Origin: Pseudolabrys sp.
GTDB lineage: Bacteria > Pseudomonadota > Alphaproteobacteria > Rhizobiales > Xanthobacteraceae
Assembly: GCA_019246455.1 (NCBI GenBank)
Contig: JAFAQJ010000081.1
Location: 1-6,491 of the forward strand
Reading direction: 5' to 3'
Length of the DNA stretch: 6,491 bases
Position 1 is the stretch's first letter, and the number at the start of each line of letters is the position of its first letter. Under the pieces are notes generated by a model. It made no database searches. It saw only the letters and a program-made list of their open reading frames with translations, and had not been told where the DNA came from. Of the stretch, positions 1 through 6,316 are shown piece by piece. Made by a program: the position numbers and the translations under genes.

Positions 1-500
1 TCGGCATCGTGGTGGGCAACAAGGATGCATTCGGCTTCGCGATGAGCGGGCGGCAGCAGCACAATCTCGATCATTTTGTCGCGACGACAGCCTTTATCAT
101 GCGGCTGTTCATTTTTATCTTGCTCGGCGCGCAGGTCGATTTCCATCTAATGGTCCAATACTGGGTCGGTGGGGTCGTGGTTGTCCTATTGTTCATGCTG
201 GTGGCGCGGCCGGTGACGGTGTTCGCCTGCTGCCTGCCGGACCGGCGCGCCAACTGGAGCGTCAACGAGATGCTGTTCATGTGTTGGACCCGCGAAACCG
301 GCGTCATTCCGGCGGCGCTCGCGGGCCTGCTACTCGGCATGAAAGCGCCGGGCGCGCAGGTAATCGCCTCTGTGACGTTCATCGCGATCCTGATGACAAT
401 TCTCATTCAAGCGCCGACAACCAAATGGCTGGGCGATCGGCTGGGGCTGATGCAGCACGCCACAGCCAGGCGGCGCCCGAAGAAAGCAGGGAGGGGATAA
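1..500 (+). CDS. Cation:proton antiporter (CPA family), C-terminal part, 5' truncated
   Basis: The reading frame is open from the left edge (first full codon at base 3) and gives 165 residues, the C-terminal part of an integral inner-membrane protein. Hydrophobic segments lie at about residues 27-45, 55-76, 89-112 and 117-136. In the third, WTRETGVIPAALA (95-107) matches the position of the conserved (G)xRGA/RETG segment of CPA1-type Na+(K+)/H+ exchangers; VARP (67-70) and LLGAQVD (40-46) also fit the family. Such proteins exchange a monovalent cation for protons and serve pH and salt homeostasis. The protein stops soon after the last helix with a short basic tail (ARRRPKKAGRG) and has no TrkA-C domain, unlike NhaP2/CvrA. 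The stop TAA is followed directly by the next gene's ATG, suggesting an operon. Family call is fairly secure; ion specificity cannot be told. The N-terminal half lies outside the window. Confidence 0.85.
   Translation, partial: GIVVGNKDAFGFAMSGRQQHNLDHFVATTAFIMRLFIFILLGAQVDFHLMVQYWVGGVVVVLLFMLVARPVTVFACCLPDRRANWSVNEMLFMCWTRETGVIPAALAGLLLGMKAPGAQVIASVTFIAILMTILIQAPTTKWLGDRLGLMQHATARRRPKKAGRG
488..496 (+). promoter_or_regulatory. Strong Shine-Dalgarno sequence for the Rid-family gene
   Basis: The purine run AGGGAGGGG lies four bases before the ATG at 501, inside the last codons of the antiporter gene. It supports this start and translational coupling of the two genes. It is the only clear Shine-Dalgarno sequence before any gene start in the window. 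Confidence 0.7.
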
Positions 501-962
501 ATGAAGGTCCGCTTTTCCAATCCGAAGACGCTCGCGCCGCCGCCGGGCTACAGCTACGTCGTCGAGACGGGCGGCAAGCGCTTGCGCACGGTCTATTTCG
601 CCGGACAGCTCGGCCTCGATCTCGAGAACAAATTGGTCGGCGCGCCAAACGATTTCCGCGCCCAGTGCATCCAGGCGTTTCACAACATGGGGCTGGTATT
701 GAAGGCGGCTGGCGCGAAATGGAGCAACCTCGTCAAGATCAACAATTACGTAGTCGACATCGCCGCCAACATCGCGACGTTTCGCGAGATCCGCGATCAA
801 TATCTCAACACCAAGGCACCGCCGGCCTCGACCACAATCGGCGTGCCGGCGTTGGCGCGGCCCGGTGCCCTGTTCGAGATCGAGGCGATTGCCGTGCTGC
901 CGGACCGCGACAGCAAAGAGCCCAAGGCCGGCAAGAACGGGAAGAAGAAAAAGAAGAAGTAG
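501..962 (+). CDS. Rid-family (YjgF/YER057c/UK114) protein with oligo-lysine C-terminus
   Basis: This 153-residue protein belongs to the Rid superfamily of small, usually trimeric cytoplasmic proteins of about 130 residues; RidA itself hydrolyses reactive enamine/imine intermediates from PLP enzymes. The Rid fold is supported by YFAGQLGLD (32-40), the helix around FRAQCIQAFHNMGLVLKAAG (52-71), KINNYVVDI (79-87) and the family signature PASTTIGVPALARPGALFEI followed by EAIAV (108-132). In RidA the signature contains an arginine (Arg105 in E. coli numbering) that binds the substrate carboxylate; here the aligned position appears to be Ala117, so this is more likely a Rid4-7-like paralogue of unknown activity than a true RidA. 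Residues 138-153 form an unusual basic tail ending in six lysines. The ATG touches the antiporter stop codon and has a strong Shine-Dalgarno sequence. Family is near certain; substrate unknown. Confidence 0.9.
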   Translation: MKVRFSNPKTLAPPPGYSYVVETGGKRLRTVYFAGQLGLDLENKLVGAPNDFRAQCIQAFHNMGLVLKAAGAKWSNLVKINNYVVDIAANIATFREIRDQYLNTKAPPASTTIGVPALARPGALFEIEAIAVLPDRDSKEPKAGKNGKKKKKK

Positions 963-968
963 CCGCCC

Positions 969-2009
969 TCAGCGCGGCGTCGTCTGCGGCGCTGGTTCGG
1001 CCGCGGGCCGCCCGCGCAACCAGTTGAGGATCACCATGAAGGCGCGGCCGAACGGTGCAATGAATTCGCCGGTGATGGTGTGCGCGTCCGGATAGGCGGG
1101 CTCAACGCCATAGGTCAGTTTCTCGCGCTCCTTGGCCGGAATGTGCAGCGTGCCGAACATCCAGTCCCAGACCGCGAGGCAGCTGCCGAGATTCTTGTTG
1201 AAGTGGATCGGGTTGGTCGAGTGATGAATTTGATGATGCGCCGGGCTGACGAAAATGCGGCCGAGCGCGCCGCGGAACGCGATCCACATATGCGTGTGCT
1301 GAAGATGCACGTAGAGATGGATAAACGCGACCAGAATGATGTTGGTGCCTGACAATGCGTATTGGTAAGTCACGTCGCCGAACCAATAGGCGCCGACGCC
1401 GTTGGTGATCGCCGCCGTCACCGCGAGGATGTTGCCGAACACCAGCGTGTCGAGCGGGTGCATGCGGAAGCTCGTGAGGGGGGTCAGCACCTCGGCGGTG
1501 TGATGGACCTTGTGCAGCTCCCACAGCACGGGAATGCGGTGCTTGAGATAATGATCGAGCCAGTAGCCGAACTCGTAGGCGAAAAACAGCATCACGGTGA
1601 TGACCGAGCGCTGCGCAAATTCGGGGAACGCCGACGGCTTTACTGGGCCGGCCACCGCCACCAAGCCTTGCAACACACCGTTGGTCAGGAATTGGTATGA
1701 CACCGCGGCAAAGCCGAAGATTCCGGCATAGACGAATGTGTTGAACAGGAAATAGCCGAGATCGACAATTGTTGAATCGTGATTGAGGATCCGGCGCGGA
1801 AACAGCGCGCGTATCATCATGCGCAGCCGCAGGCGCCGGCATTTCTTCAGGCGGCGGAACGCGACGAAGCCCGCCGCCATCAACAGCGCGCAGCCGAGCG
1901 AGGTCAGCGAAAATTCAGAGCCCGGCGAGAACAGCACCTTGAACAGGTGGCTCACGATATTGGTCAGGCCGAGATTGATGCGTTCGAGGGCCGCGTCCAT
2001 GCCGGGCAT
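969..2009 (-). CDS. Sterol desaturase / fatty acid hydroxylase family protein
   Basis: This is a 346-residue membrane protein of the fatty acid hydroxylase superfamily (PF04116), whose members use a non-heme di-iron centre and O2 to hydroxylate or desaturate lipids, sterols or carotenoids. The histidine clusters that bind iron are all visible: HYLKH (153-157, HxxxH), HKVHH (166-170, HxxHH), histidines at 231, 235, 238 and 240, and HHQIHH (258-263). Hydrophobic segments lie near 36-52, 83-107, 134-150, 186-207 and 222-238, with a strongly basic loop at 52-73 that is likely cytoplasmic. The C-terminus is Pro/Ala-rich. The ATG at 2009 has no clear Shine-Dalgarno sequence; Met4 (1998-2000) is an equally possible start. 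It follows polA by 52 bp on the same strand and converges with the Rid-family gene. Substrate cannot be deduced; a sterol substrate should not be assumed from the family name. Confidence 0.88.
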   Translation of the reverse strand: MPGMDAALERINLGLTNIVSHLFKVLFSPGSEFSLTSLGCALLMAAGFVAFRRLKKCRRLRLRMMIRALFPRRILNHDSTIVDLGYFLFNTFVYAGIFGFAAVSYQFLTNGVLQGLVAVAGPVKPSAFPEFAQRSVITVMLFFAYEFGYWLDHYLKHRIPVLWELHKVHHTAEVLTPLTSFRMHPLDTLVFGNILAVTAAITNGVGAYWFGDVTYQYALSGTNIILVAFIHLYVHLQHTHMWIAFRGALGRIFVSPAHHQIHHSTNPIHFNKNLGSCLAVWDWMFGTLHIPAKEREKLTYGVEPAYPDAHTITGEFIAPFGRAFMVILNWLRGRPAAEPAPQTTPR

Positions 2010-2020
2010 GGTGCGGCGCC

Positions 2021-2046
2021 GGGCTTTAAGGACTTGTTAAGAGCCC
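2021..2046 (-). other. Short inverted repeat between polA and the desaturase gene
   Basis: GGGCTTT (2021-2027) can pair with AGAGCCC (2040-2046) through seven pairs including one G-U, around a 12-base loop. There is no T-run on either side in either direction, so it is a poor match to an intrinsic terminator. It may be a processing or attenuation structure, or chance; it occupies much of the 52-bp gap. Confidence 0.2.
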
Positions 2047-2061
2047 GCGGAAATTCAGGCG

Positions 2062-5061
2062 CTAGTGGGCTTCGTCCCAGTTGCCGGCGGCGCGGGCATC
2101 GACCTGCAACGGCACATGGAGCTTCACGGCCGGTTCCGGCGCTTCCGCCATCACTTTCGTGACGACCGGCAAAGTCTTCTCGACCTCGTTGTCCGGCACC
2201 TCGAAGATCAGCTCGTCATGCACCTGAAGCAGCATGCGCGCATTGAGCTTCGATTTTTCCAGCGCGCCTTCGACACGGATCATGGCGCGGCGGATGATGT
2301 CGGCGGCAGAGCCTTGCAGCCGCGCATTGATTGCGGCGCGCTCGTTGAACGAGCGGATCGACGGGTTCGACGCCTTAATGTCAGGATAATGGCACTTGCG
2401 GCCGAATAGCGTGAGCACATAGCCGTGCGTGCGGCAGTATTCCCGCGTCTCGTCCATGTAATCGCGAATGCCGGGGAACCGCTCGAAATATTTCCGGATA
2501 TAGGCGCCAGCTTCCTTGGAATCGATGCTGAGCTGGTTGGCGAGGCCGAACGCCGAGATGCCGTAGATGATGCCGAAGTTGATCGCCTTGGCGCGGCGTC
2601 GGATCTCGGCCGGCATGCCTTTGACCGGCACGCCGAACATTTCGGACGCAGTCATCGCGTGAATGTCGGTGCCGTCCTGGAATGCCTGGCGCAAGGTCGG
2701 GACGTTGGCGACCTCGGACAGGAGCCGTAGTTCGATCTGCGAATAATCCGCTGAGACCAGCTTCATTCCCGGCGCGGCGATGAAGGCGCGACGAATCTTG
2801 CGGCCTTCCTCGGTGCGGATCGGGATGTTCTGCAGGTTCGGTTCGGATGACGACAGGCGACCGGTCGACGTCGCAGCGAGCGCGTACGACGTGTGTACGC
2901 GCTGCGTTTGTGGATTGAGATAACCGGGAATCGCCTCGGTGTAGGTCGAGCGCAGCTTTGAAACCTGCCGCCAGTCGAGAATGGCGCGCGGCAATTTGTG
3001 GCCCTGCTCGGCGAGCTCCTCGAGCTCGCGCGCGCTGGTTGACCACTGTCCGGTACGGGTCTTGGTGCCACCCGGCAGCCCCATTTTGCCGAACAGAATG
3101 TCGCCGAGCTGCTTGGGCGAGCCCGGGTTCACCTGCGTGCCGGCGATCTTGTTGATATCGGCTTCGAGCGCCACCTGCTTCTTGCCGAACTCGTTCGACA
3201 GCCGCGCCAGCACGCCTTGATCGATCGAGATGCCGCGCTCTTCCATATGGGCGAGCACGCGGGGCATCGGCCGCTCAAGCGTCTCGTAGACGTGAGTGAC
3301 GTGCTCAGCCGCCATCCGCGGTTTGAGTGCCTGCCACAGCCGCAGCGTCACGTCGGCGTCCTCGGCGGCATAGGTGGCCGTACGCGCGATCGGTGTCGCC
3401 TCCGGCGTGAACCAGGCCTTGTCTTTATTCTTGACCTCGTTGAAGCGCGACGGGCTGCGGCCGAGATAGCGCGTCGCCACCGCGTCCATGTCGTGCGCGC
3501 CTTTGCCGGCGTCGAGCACGTATGACATTAGCATCGTGTCATCCGCCGCGCCGAGCCGGACGCCGCGCCGCGCCAGTACGAGAATGTCGCGTTTGATATC
3601 ATGGCCGATCTTGATGACGCTTTGGTCCTCCAGGGTCGATTTCAGGGCATCGAGGGCGGCGTGTTCGGTAATTTGTCCGTCGCATAGTTTGGCAGCGAAC
3701 AGGCCGGATGTTTCGCCTTCGCTCGCCTCGCGGTGGCCGAGCGGCAGATAAGCCGCTTCATTGACGCCGACCGCGAGCGCGATGCCACACAACGGCGTTT
3801 GCATCGGGTCGAGCGTGACTGTTTCGGTCTTGATCGCGAGCACGCCGGTGTGATGCGCTCGCGCGATCCAGTGCTTAAGCAGATCGAGCGAGCCGATCGT
3901 CTCATATTTCTTGGCGTCGATCTTCGCTGCGCGCAGCGCCTCGATGCGTTTCACCGACAAGGAAATCGGCGTCAGCGCAATGTCTTCGCCTTTCTTGGGG
4001 CCTGGCATCTTCTTCGGCGGCTCGGGGAACAGGTCCCCCGTAAAGTCGCCGACCGGCGCTGACTTTGCCGGCTTGCGCCGCATCGGTTCGGCGTTCGCTT
4101 CGACCTGCGTCGCATCGACGTGACCTTCGTCGGCCACGCGCTGCGTCAGGGTCTTGAAACCCATCTTCTTGAGGAAGGCGACGAGATTCTTGTAGTCCGG
4201 CTCGTGCACCGTGAGATCGCTAATCGGCGTGTCGAGCGGCACGTCTTGATCGAGGGTGACGAGTTTCTTGGAGATGCGCGCGGCCTCGGCGTGGTCAATC
4301 AACGATTGGCGACGCTTCTCCTGCTTAATCTCGCCGGCGCGCAACAACACGGTTTCGAGATCGCCGTAGGTCCTGATGAGTTCGGCCGCCGTCTTGGGCC
4401 CGATGCCGGGCACGCCTGGCACGTTGTCGGATGAATCGCCGATCAGCGATTGCACTTCGATCACCTTGTCGGGGCCGACGCCGAATTTCTCGATGACCTG
4501 CTCGATGCCGATCCGCGCGTCTTTCATGGTGTCGTACATAACGACGCAGTCGTTCACGAGCTGCATCAGGTCCTTGTCGGACGACACGATGGTCGCGGTC
4601 GCGCCAGCCTCGCAGGCAATCCGCGCATAGGTCGCGATTAGGTCGTCGGCCTCATAGCCGGCCTGTTCGAGGCATGGGATCTGGAACGCGCGCACCGCAT
4701 CGCGGATCAGGGGGAACTGCGGAATGAGATCGTCCGGCGGGGGTGGCCGGTGCGCCTTGTACTCCTTGTACATCTCGGTGCGGAACGTCTTCTCCGACTT
4801 GTCGAAGACTACCGCGAGATGGGTCGGCCTGTTGTCGGCCGGCATTTCCTTGAGCAGCTTCCACAGCATCGCGCAAAAGCCGTAGACCGCGTTGACGTGG
4901 ACGCCCTCGGGCGTGCGTGGCTCGAACCGGATGGCGTGATAGGCGCGGAAGATGTAGCCGGACCCGTCGACCAGAAAGACGTGGTCGCCCTTCTTCACGC
5001 CACCGGCGGCAGCAGGCGCAGGTTTTTTGGCTTTGGCGGCGGCAGTCTTGACAGGAGGCAT
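2062..5061 (-). CDS. polA: DNA polymerase I
   Basis: This 999-residue protein is a full-length family A polymerase, which in bacteria fills repair gaps and removes RNA primers from Okazaki fragments. The 5'-3' exonuclease/flap domain (about 25-305) has LVDGSGY with Asp32, Asp87, EADD (137-140), SSDKD (160-164) and the helix-hairpin-helix region GDSSDNVPGVPGIGPKTA (208-225). A Pro/Lys-rich linker (310-360) leads to the 3'-5' exonuclease domain (365-580). There, ExoIII is intact (YAAED, 564-568), but ExoI reads K411-T-E413 instead of D-x-E and ExoII reads HDIKRD (487-492) instead of QNLKYD, so proofreading is doubtful. The polymerase domain (600-999) is intact: motif A ADYSQIELR with Asp772, O-helix RRRAKAINFGIIYG with Arg821, Lys825, Phe829 and Tyr833, and motif C QVHDE with Asp949/Glu950. 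The first 24 residues are a basic Ala/Pro/Lys tail, so the exact start could be later (for example GTG for Val22). No Shine-Dalgarno sequence precedes the ATG. Confidence 0.98.
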   Translation of the reverse strand: MPPVKTAAAKAKKPAPAAAGGVKKGDHVFLVDGSGYIFRAYHAIRFEPRTPEGVHVNAVYGFCAMLWKLLKEMPADNRPTHLAVVFDKSEKTFRTEMYKEYKAHRPPPPDDLIPQFPLIRDAVRAFQIPCLEQAGYEADDLIATYARIACEAGATATIVSSDKDLMQLVNDCVVMYDTMKDARIGIEQVIEKFGVGPDKVIEVQSLIGDSSDNVPGVPGIGPKTAAELIRTYGDLETVLLRAGEIKQEKRRQSLIDHAEAARISKKLVTLDQDVPLDTPISDLTVHEPDYKNLVAFLKKMGFKTLTQRVADEGHVDATQVEANAEPMRRKPAKSAPVGDFTGDLFPEPPKKMPGPKKGEDIALTPISLSVKRIEALRAAKIDAKKYETIGSLDLLKHWIARAHHTGVLAIKTETVTLDPMQTPLCGIALAVGVNEAAYLPLGHREASEGETSGLFAAKLCDGQITEHAALDALKSTLEDQSVIKIGHDIKRDILVLARRGVRLGAADDTMLMSYVLDAGKGAHDMDAVATRYLGRSPSRFNEVKNKDKAWFTPEATPIARTATYAAEDADVTLRLWQALKPRMAAEHVTHVYETLERPMPRVLAHMEERGISIDQGVLARLSNEFGKKQVALEADINKIAGTQVNPGSPKQLGDILFGKMGLPGGTKTRTGQWSTSARELEELAEQGHKLPRAILDWRQVSKLRSTYTEAIPGYLNPQTQRVHTSYALAATSTGRLSSSEPNLQNIPIRTEEGRKIRRAFIAAPGMKLVSADYSQIELRLLSEVANVPTLRQAFQDGTDIHAMTASEMFGVPVKGMPAEIRRRAKAINFGIIYGISAFGLANQLSIDSKEAGAYIRKYFERFPGIRDYMDETREYCRTHGYVLTLFGRKCHYPDIKASNPSIRSFNERAAINARLQGSAADIIRRAMIRVEGALEKSKLNARMLLQVHDELIFEVPDNEVEKTLPVVTKVMAEAPEPAVKLHVPLQVDARAAGNWDEAH
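2879..2903. repeat. 9-bp perfect inverted repeat inside polA
   Basis: AGCGCGTAC (2879-2887) and GTACGCGCT (2895-2903) are exact reverse complements separated by 7 bases. The stretch encodes about residues 720-728 (RVHTSYALA region) at the start of the polymerase palm/fingers, just before the conserved TGRLSSSEPNLQNIP segment. A hairpin could form in the polA mRNA. A repeat this size can arise by chance in GC-rich coding sequence, so no function is claimed. Confidence 0.3.
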
Positions 5062-5077
5062 GGCCCGAATGTGGGCC
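5062..5077 (-). other. GC hairpin immediately before the polA start codon
   Basis: In the polA mRNA direction, GGCCC and GGGCC flank a six-base loop (ACATTC) and the second arm touches the ATG at 5061. The stem therefore occupies the place where a Shine-Dalgarno sequence would normally lie. No T-run follows, so it is not an intrinsic terminator for the upstream acyltransferase gene. It might limit polA translation initiation, or be chance in GC-rich DNA. The rest of the 57-bp gap (5078-5118) shows no other recognisable signal. Confidence 0.35.
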
Positions 5078-5118
5078 GGGCGTGCCGCTTTATCAATGCG
5101 GGCGAAGCGCGCTGTGTA

Positions 5119-6168
5119 TTATTCCGCGGGCTGCATCGCCGCGGGTCGGCTCTTGGGTGCGGTCAGCCAGAATGCTGCGGGTCGCTCGTAGAGGAACCTC
5201 AAGCGGGTGTGGCGCACCGCCCAGAACATCATCAGCGGCACGACCACGCCCATGACGGTGACGATCGCCGAAATGGTGCCGACGTCGGAGATGACCTGCG
5301 TCTTGACGAGCAAGGTGCGGGTCGCCGCCATCGGCAGGAAGAACGACAGATAGATGACGAGCGAATGCTTGCCGCAATAGCGCAGCGGCGCGAACAGGCT
5401 GGAGAGCGAGAGCAAAGCAGCGAGCCGCACAACCGCCGCGGCACCCACGAGGCCCAGCGCGAGCGACACGCCCGGCAATTGCGAATAACCGAGCTTCACC
5501 ATGATCCAGTTGCCCGGCGCCCACAGGGCAAGCAGCAGCACGCCGCTCCATGGATTGTTCTGCACGCGCTTCGCCACGCGGAAGATATGCGGGGCGAGGA
5601 TGTAGCCGGTGTAGAAATAGACGAAGCGCGCGGCGAATTCGTCCGGCACAGTCCAGCCGGTGTCGAGGTGCCACATCTCGAGCGCGGCGCCGAATAGCCA
5701 GATCACCACGACCGGCACGCGCTGCGTCGCCTTCACGAATACGAAGAAGATCGGCAGAAGATAAATGAACCACAGCGTGCCGAACGGCTCGATGTAGGAG
5801 AGGAAATAGAGCTTGATGACGTCGTGCGTTCCGTGTTGCGCAATGAGACCCGGCGCCTTCACGCCAAACTGGATCGTCATCCACAAGACGTAGAAATACG
5901 CGAAGTGCACGACCTTGCGGTCGAGATAGGTGCGCCAATCGCGGTCGACCACTAGAGCCAGGAACAGGCCGGAGATCATGAAGAAGTCCGGCATGCGGAA
6001 CGGACGCGCGAACTCGACGACCGGATGCAGCCAGCCATTCTCGTCGCCGAGCGCCTCGACGCCGAGAGTCGAGTGCATCATGACGACGAAACAGATGCAG
6101 AAGCCCTTAGCGTAGTCGACCCAGTCGACGCGCCCGTCATGCGTATAGAGCTTGGTCTGTCCCGTCAT
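5119..6168 (-). CDS. Acyltransferase-3 family integral membrane protein
   Basis: This 349-residue protein fits the acyltransferase-3 family (PF01757), multi-pass inner-membrane enzymes that O-acylate (commonly acetylate or succinylate) sugars of polysaccharides, lipopolysaccharide, glucans or small molecules. The N-terminus carries the family's basic-x10-His motif in the first helix: Lys21 then His32 in KGFCICFVVMMH, after WVDYA. The next helix has RPFRMPDFFMISGLFLA (55-71), the usual FRxPxFFxxSG pattern. Near the C-terminus LRYCGKHSLVIYLSFFLP (262-279) matches the family's typical 'xxGKxSLxIYLxH' helix, although the usual final His is not obvious. About ten hydrophobic segments span the protein, and no extra SGNH domain is fused. 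It is divergent to ugd, whose product feeds polysaccharide synthesis, and lies 57 bp upstream of polA on the same strand. The ATG at 6168 has no clear Shine-Dalgarno sequence. Acceptor and acyl donor cannot be told. Confidence 0.85.
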   Translation of the reverse strand: MTGQTKLYTHDGRVDWVDYAKGFCICFVVMMHSTLGVEALGDENGWLHPVVEFARPFRMPDFFMISGLFLALVVDRDWRTYLDRKVVHFAYFYVLWMTIQFGVKAPGLIAQHGTHDVIKLYFLSYIEPFGTLWFIYLLPIFFVFVKATQRVPVVVIWLFGAALEMWHLDTGWTVPDEFAARFVYFYTGYILAPHIFRVAKRVQNNPWSGVLLLALWAPGNWIMVKLGYSQLPGVSLALGLVGAAAVVRLAALLSLSSLFAPLRYCGKHSLVIYLSFFLPMAATRTLLVKTQVISDVGTISAIVTVMGVVVPLMMFWAVRHTRLRFLYERPAAFWLTAPKSRPAAMQPAE

Positions 6169-6316
6169 GAAGCAGTTATGCCGCAGTATGGGTTTCCGCC
6201 GCGTTTACGGCATCGCAGAAAGTCCGGCCATCTGCTCGCAAGCGGCGGCGGCGTCTGCTATGGAGGCGCGCCCGGCCGCGGCGGTCGGAAATCGTTAACC
6301 ATATCGGCTTGACGCG
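6169..6316. other. Divergent intergenic region between the acyltransferase gene and ugd
   Basis: These 148 bp separate two divergently transcribed genes and so should hold promoters for both. The stretch is GC-rich with GGC/GCG-rich runs at 6241-6285. I could not assign a convincing -35/-10 pair for either direction, nor a Shine-Dalgarno sequence before either start. The only recognisable motif is TTAACCAT at 6295-6302. No tRNA or plausible small gene was seen. Confidence 0.6.
6295..6302 (+). promoter_or_regulatory. Possible CtrA half-site (TTAACCAT) upstream of ugd
   Basis: TTAACCAT lies 14 bp before the ugd ATG. It is identical to the 8-mer variant of the CtrA cell-cycle regulator site known from Caulobacter and common in alphaproteobacterial promoters. 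A second TTAA half-site at the canonical 7-bp spacing is absent. A position this close to the start would suit repression or a short leader. One 8-mer in a 6.5-kb window is weak evidence. Confidence 0.25.

Noticed and set aside
281..1027. 248-codon + frame overlapping the antiporter and Rid-family genes, reachable by a -1 shift at the A-rich lysine tract
   Set aside because: The product is Arg/Ala-rich without any family resemblance. The G_AAA_AAG context is not a full slippery heptamer and lies three codons from the stop, so programmed frameshifting is not supported.
1102..1842. 246-codon minus frame overlapping the desaturase gene
   Set aside because: Out-of-frame shadow; the histidine clusters and helices are all in the other frame.
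2010..2061. Intrinsic terminator between polA and the desaturase gene
   Set aside because: Only a weak 7-bp stem without a T-tract in either direction, so it is listed as a low-confidence hairpin rather than a terminator.
5051..5058. Purine-rich AGGAGG-like string on the + strand at the polA start
   Set aside because: It lies on the strand opposite to polA and is the complement of the PolA Pro2-Pro3 codons; no + strand gene starts just after it.
4750..5697. 315-codon open frame on the + strand, antisense to polA and the acyltransferase gene
   Set aside because: Its translation is low-complexity and rich in Arg/His/Gly with no recognisable domain, and it spans the two real genes' opposite strand. 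This is the usual antisense shadow of GC-rich coding DNA.
5093..5938. 281-codon minus frame overlapping the acyltransferase gene
   Set aside because: Arg/His/Ala-rich out-of-frame reading; the overlapping frame has clear membrane helices and acyltransferase-3 motifs.
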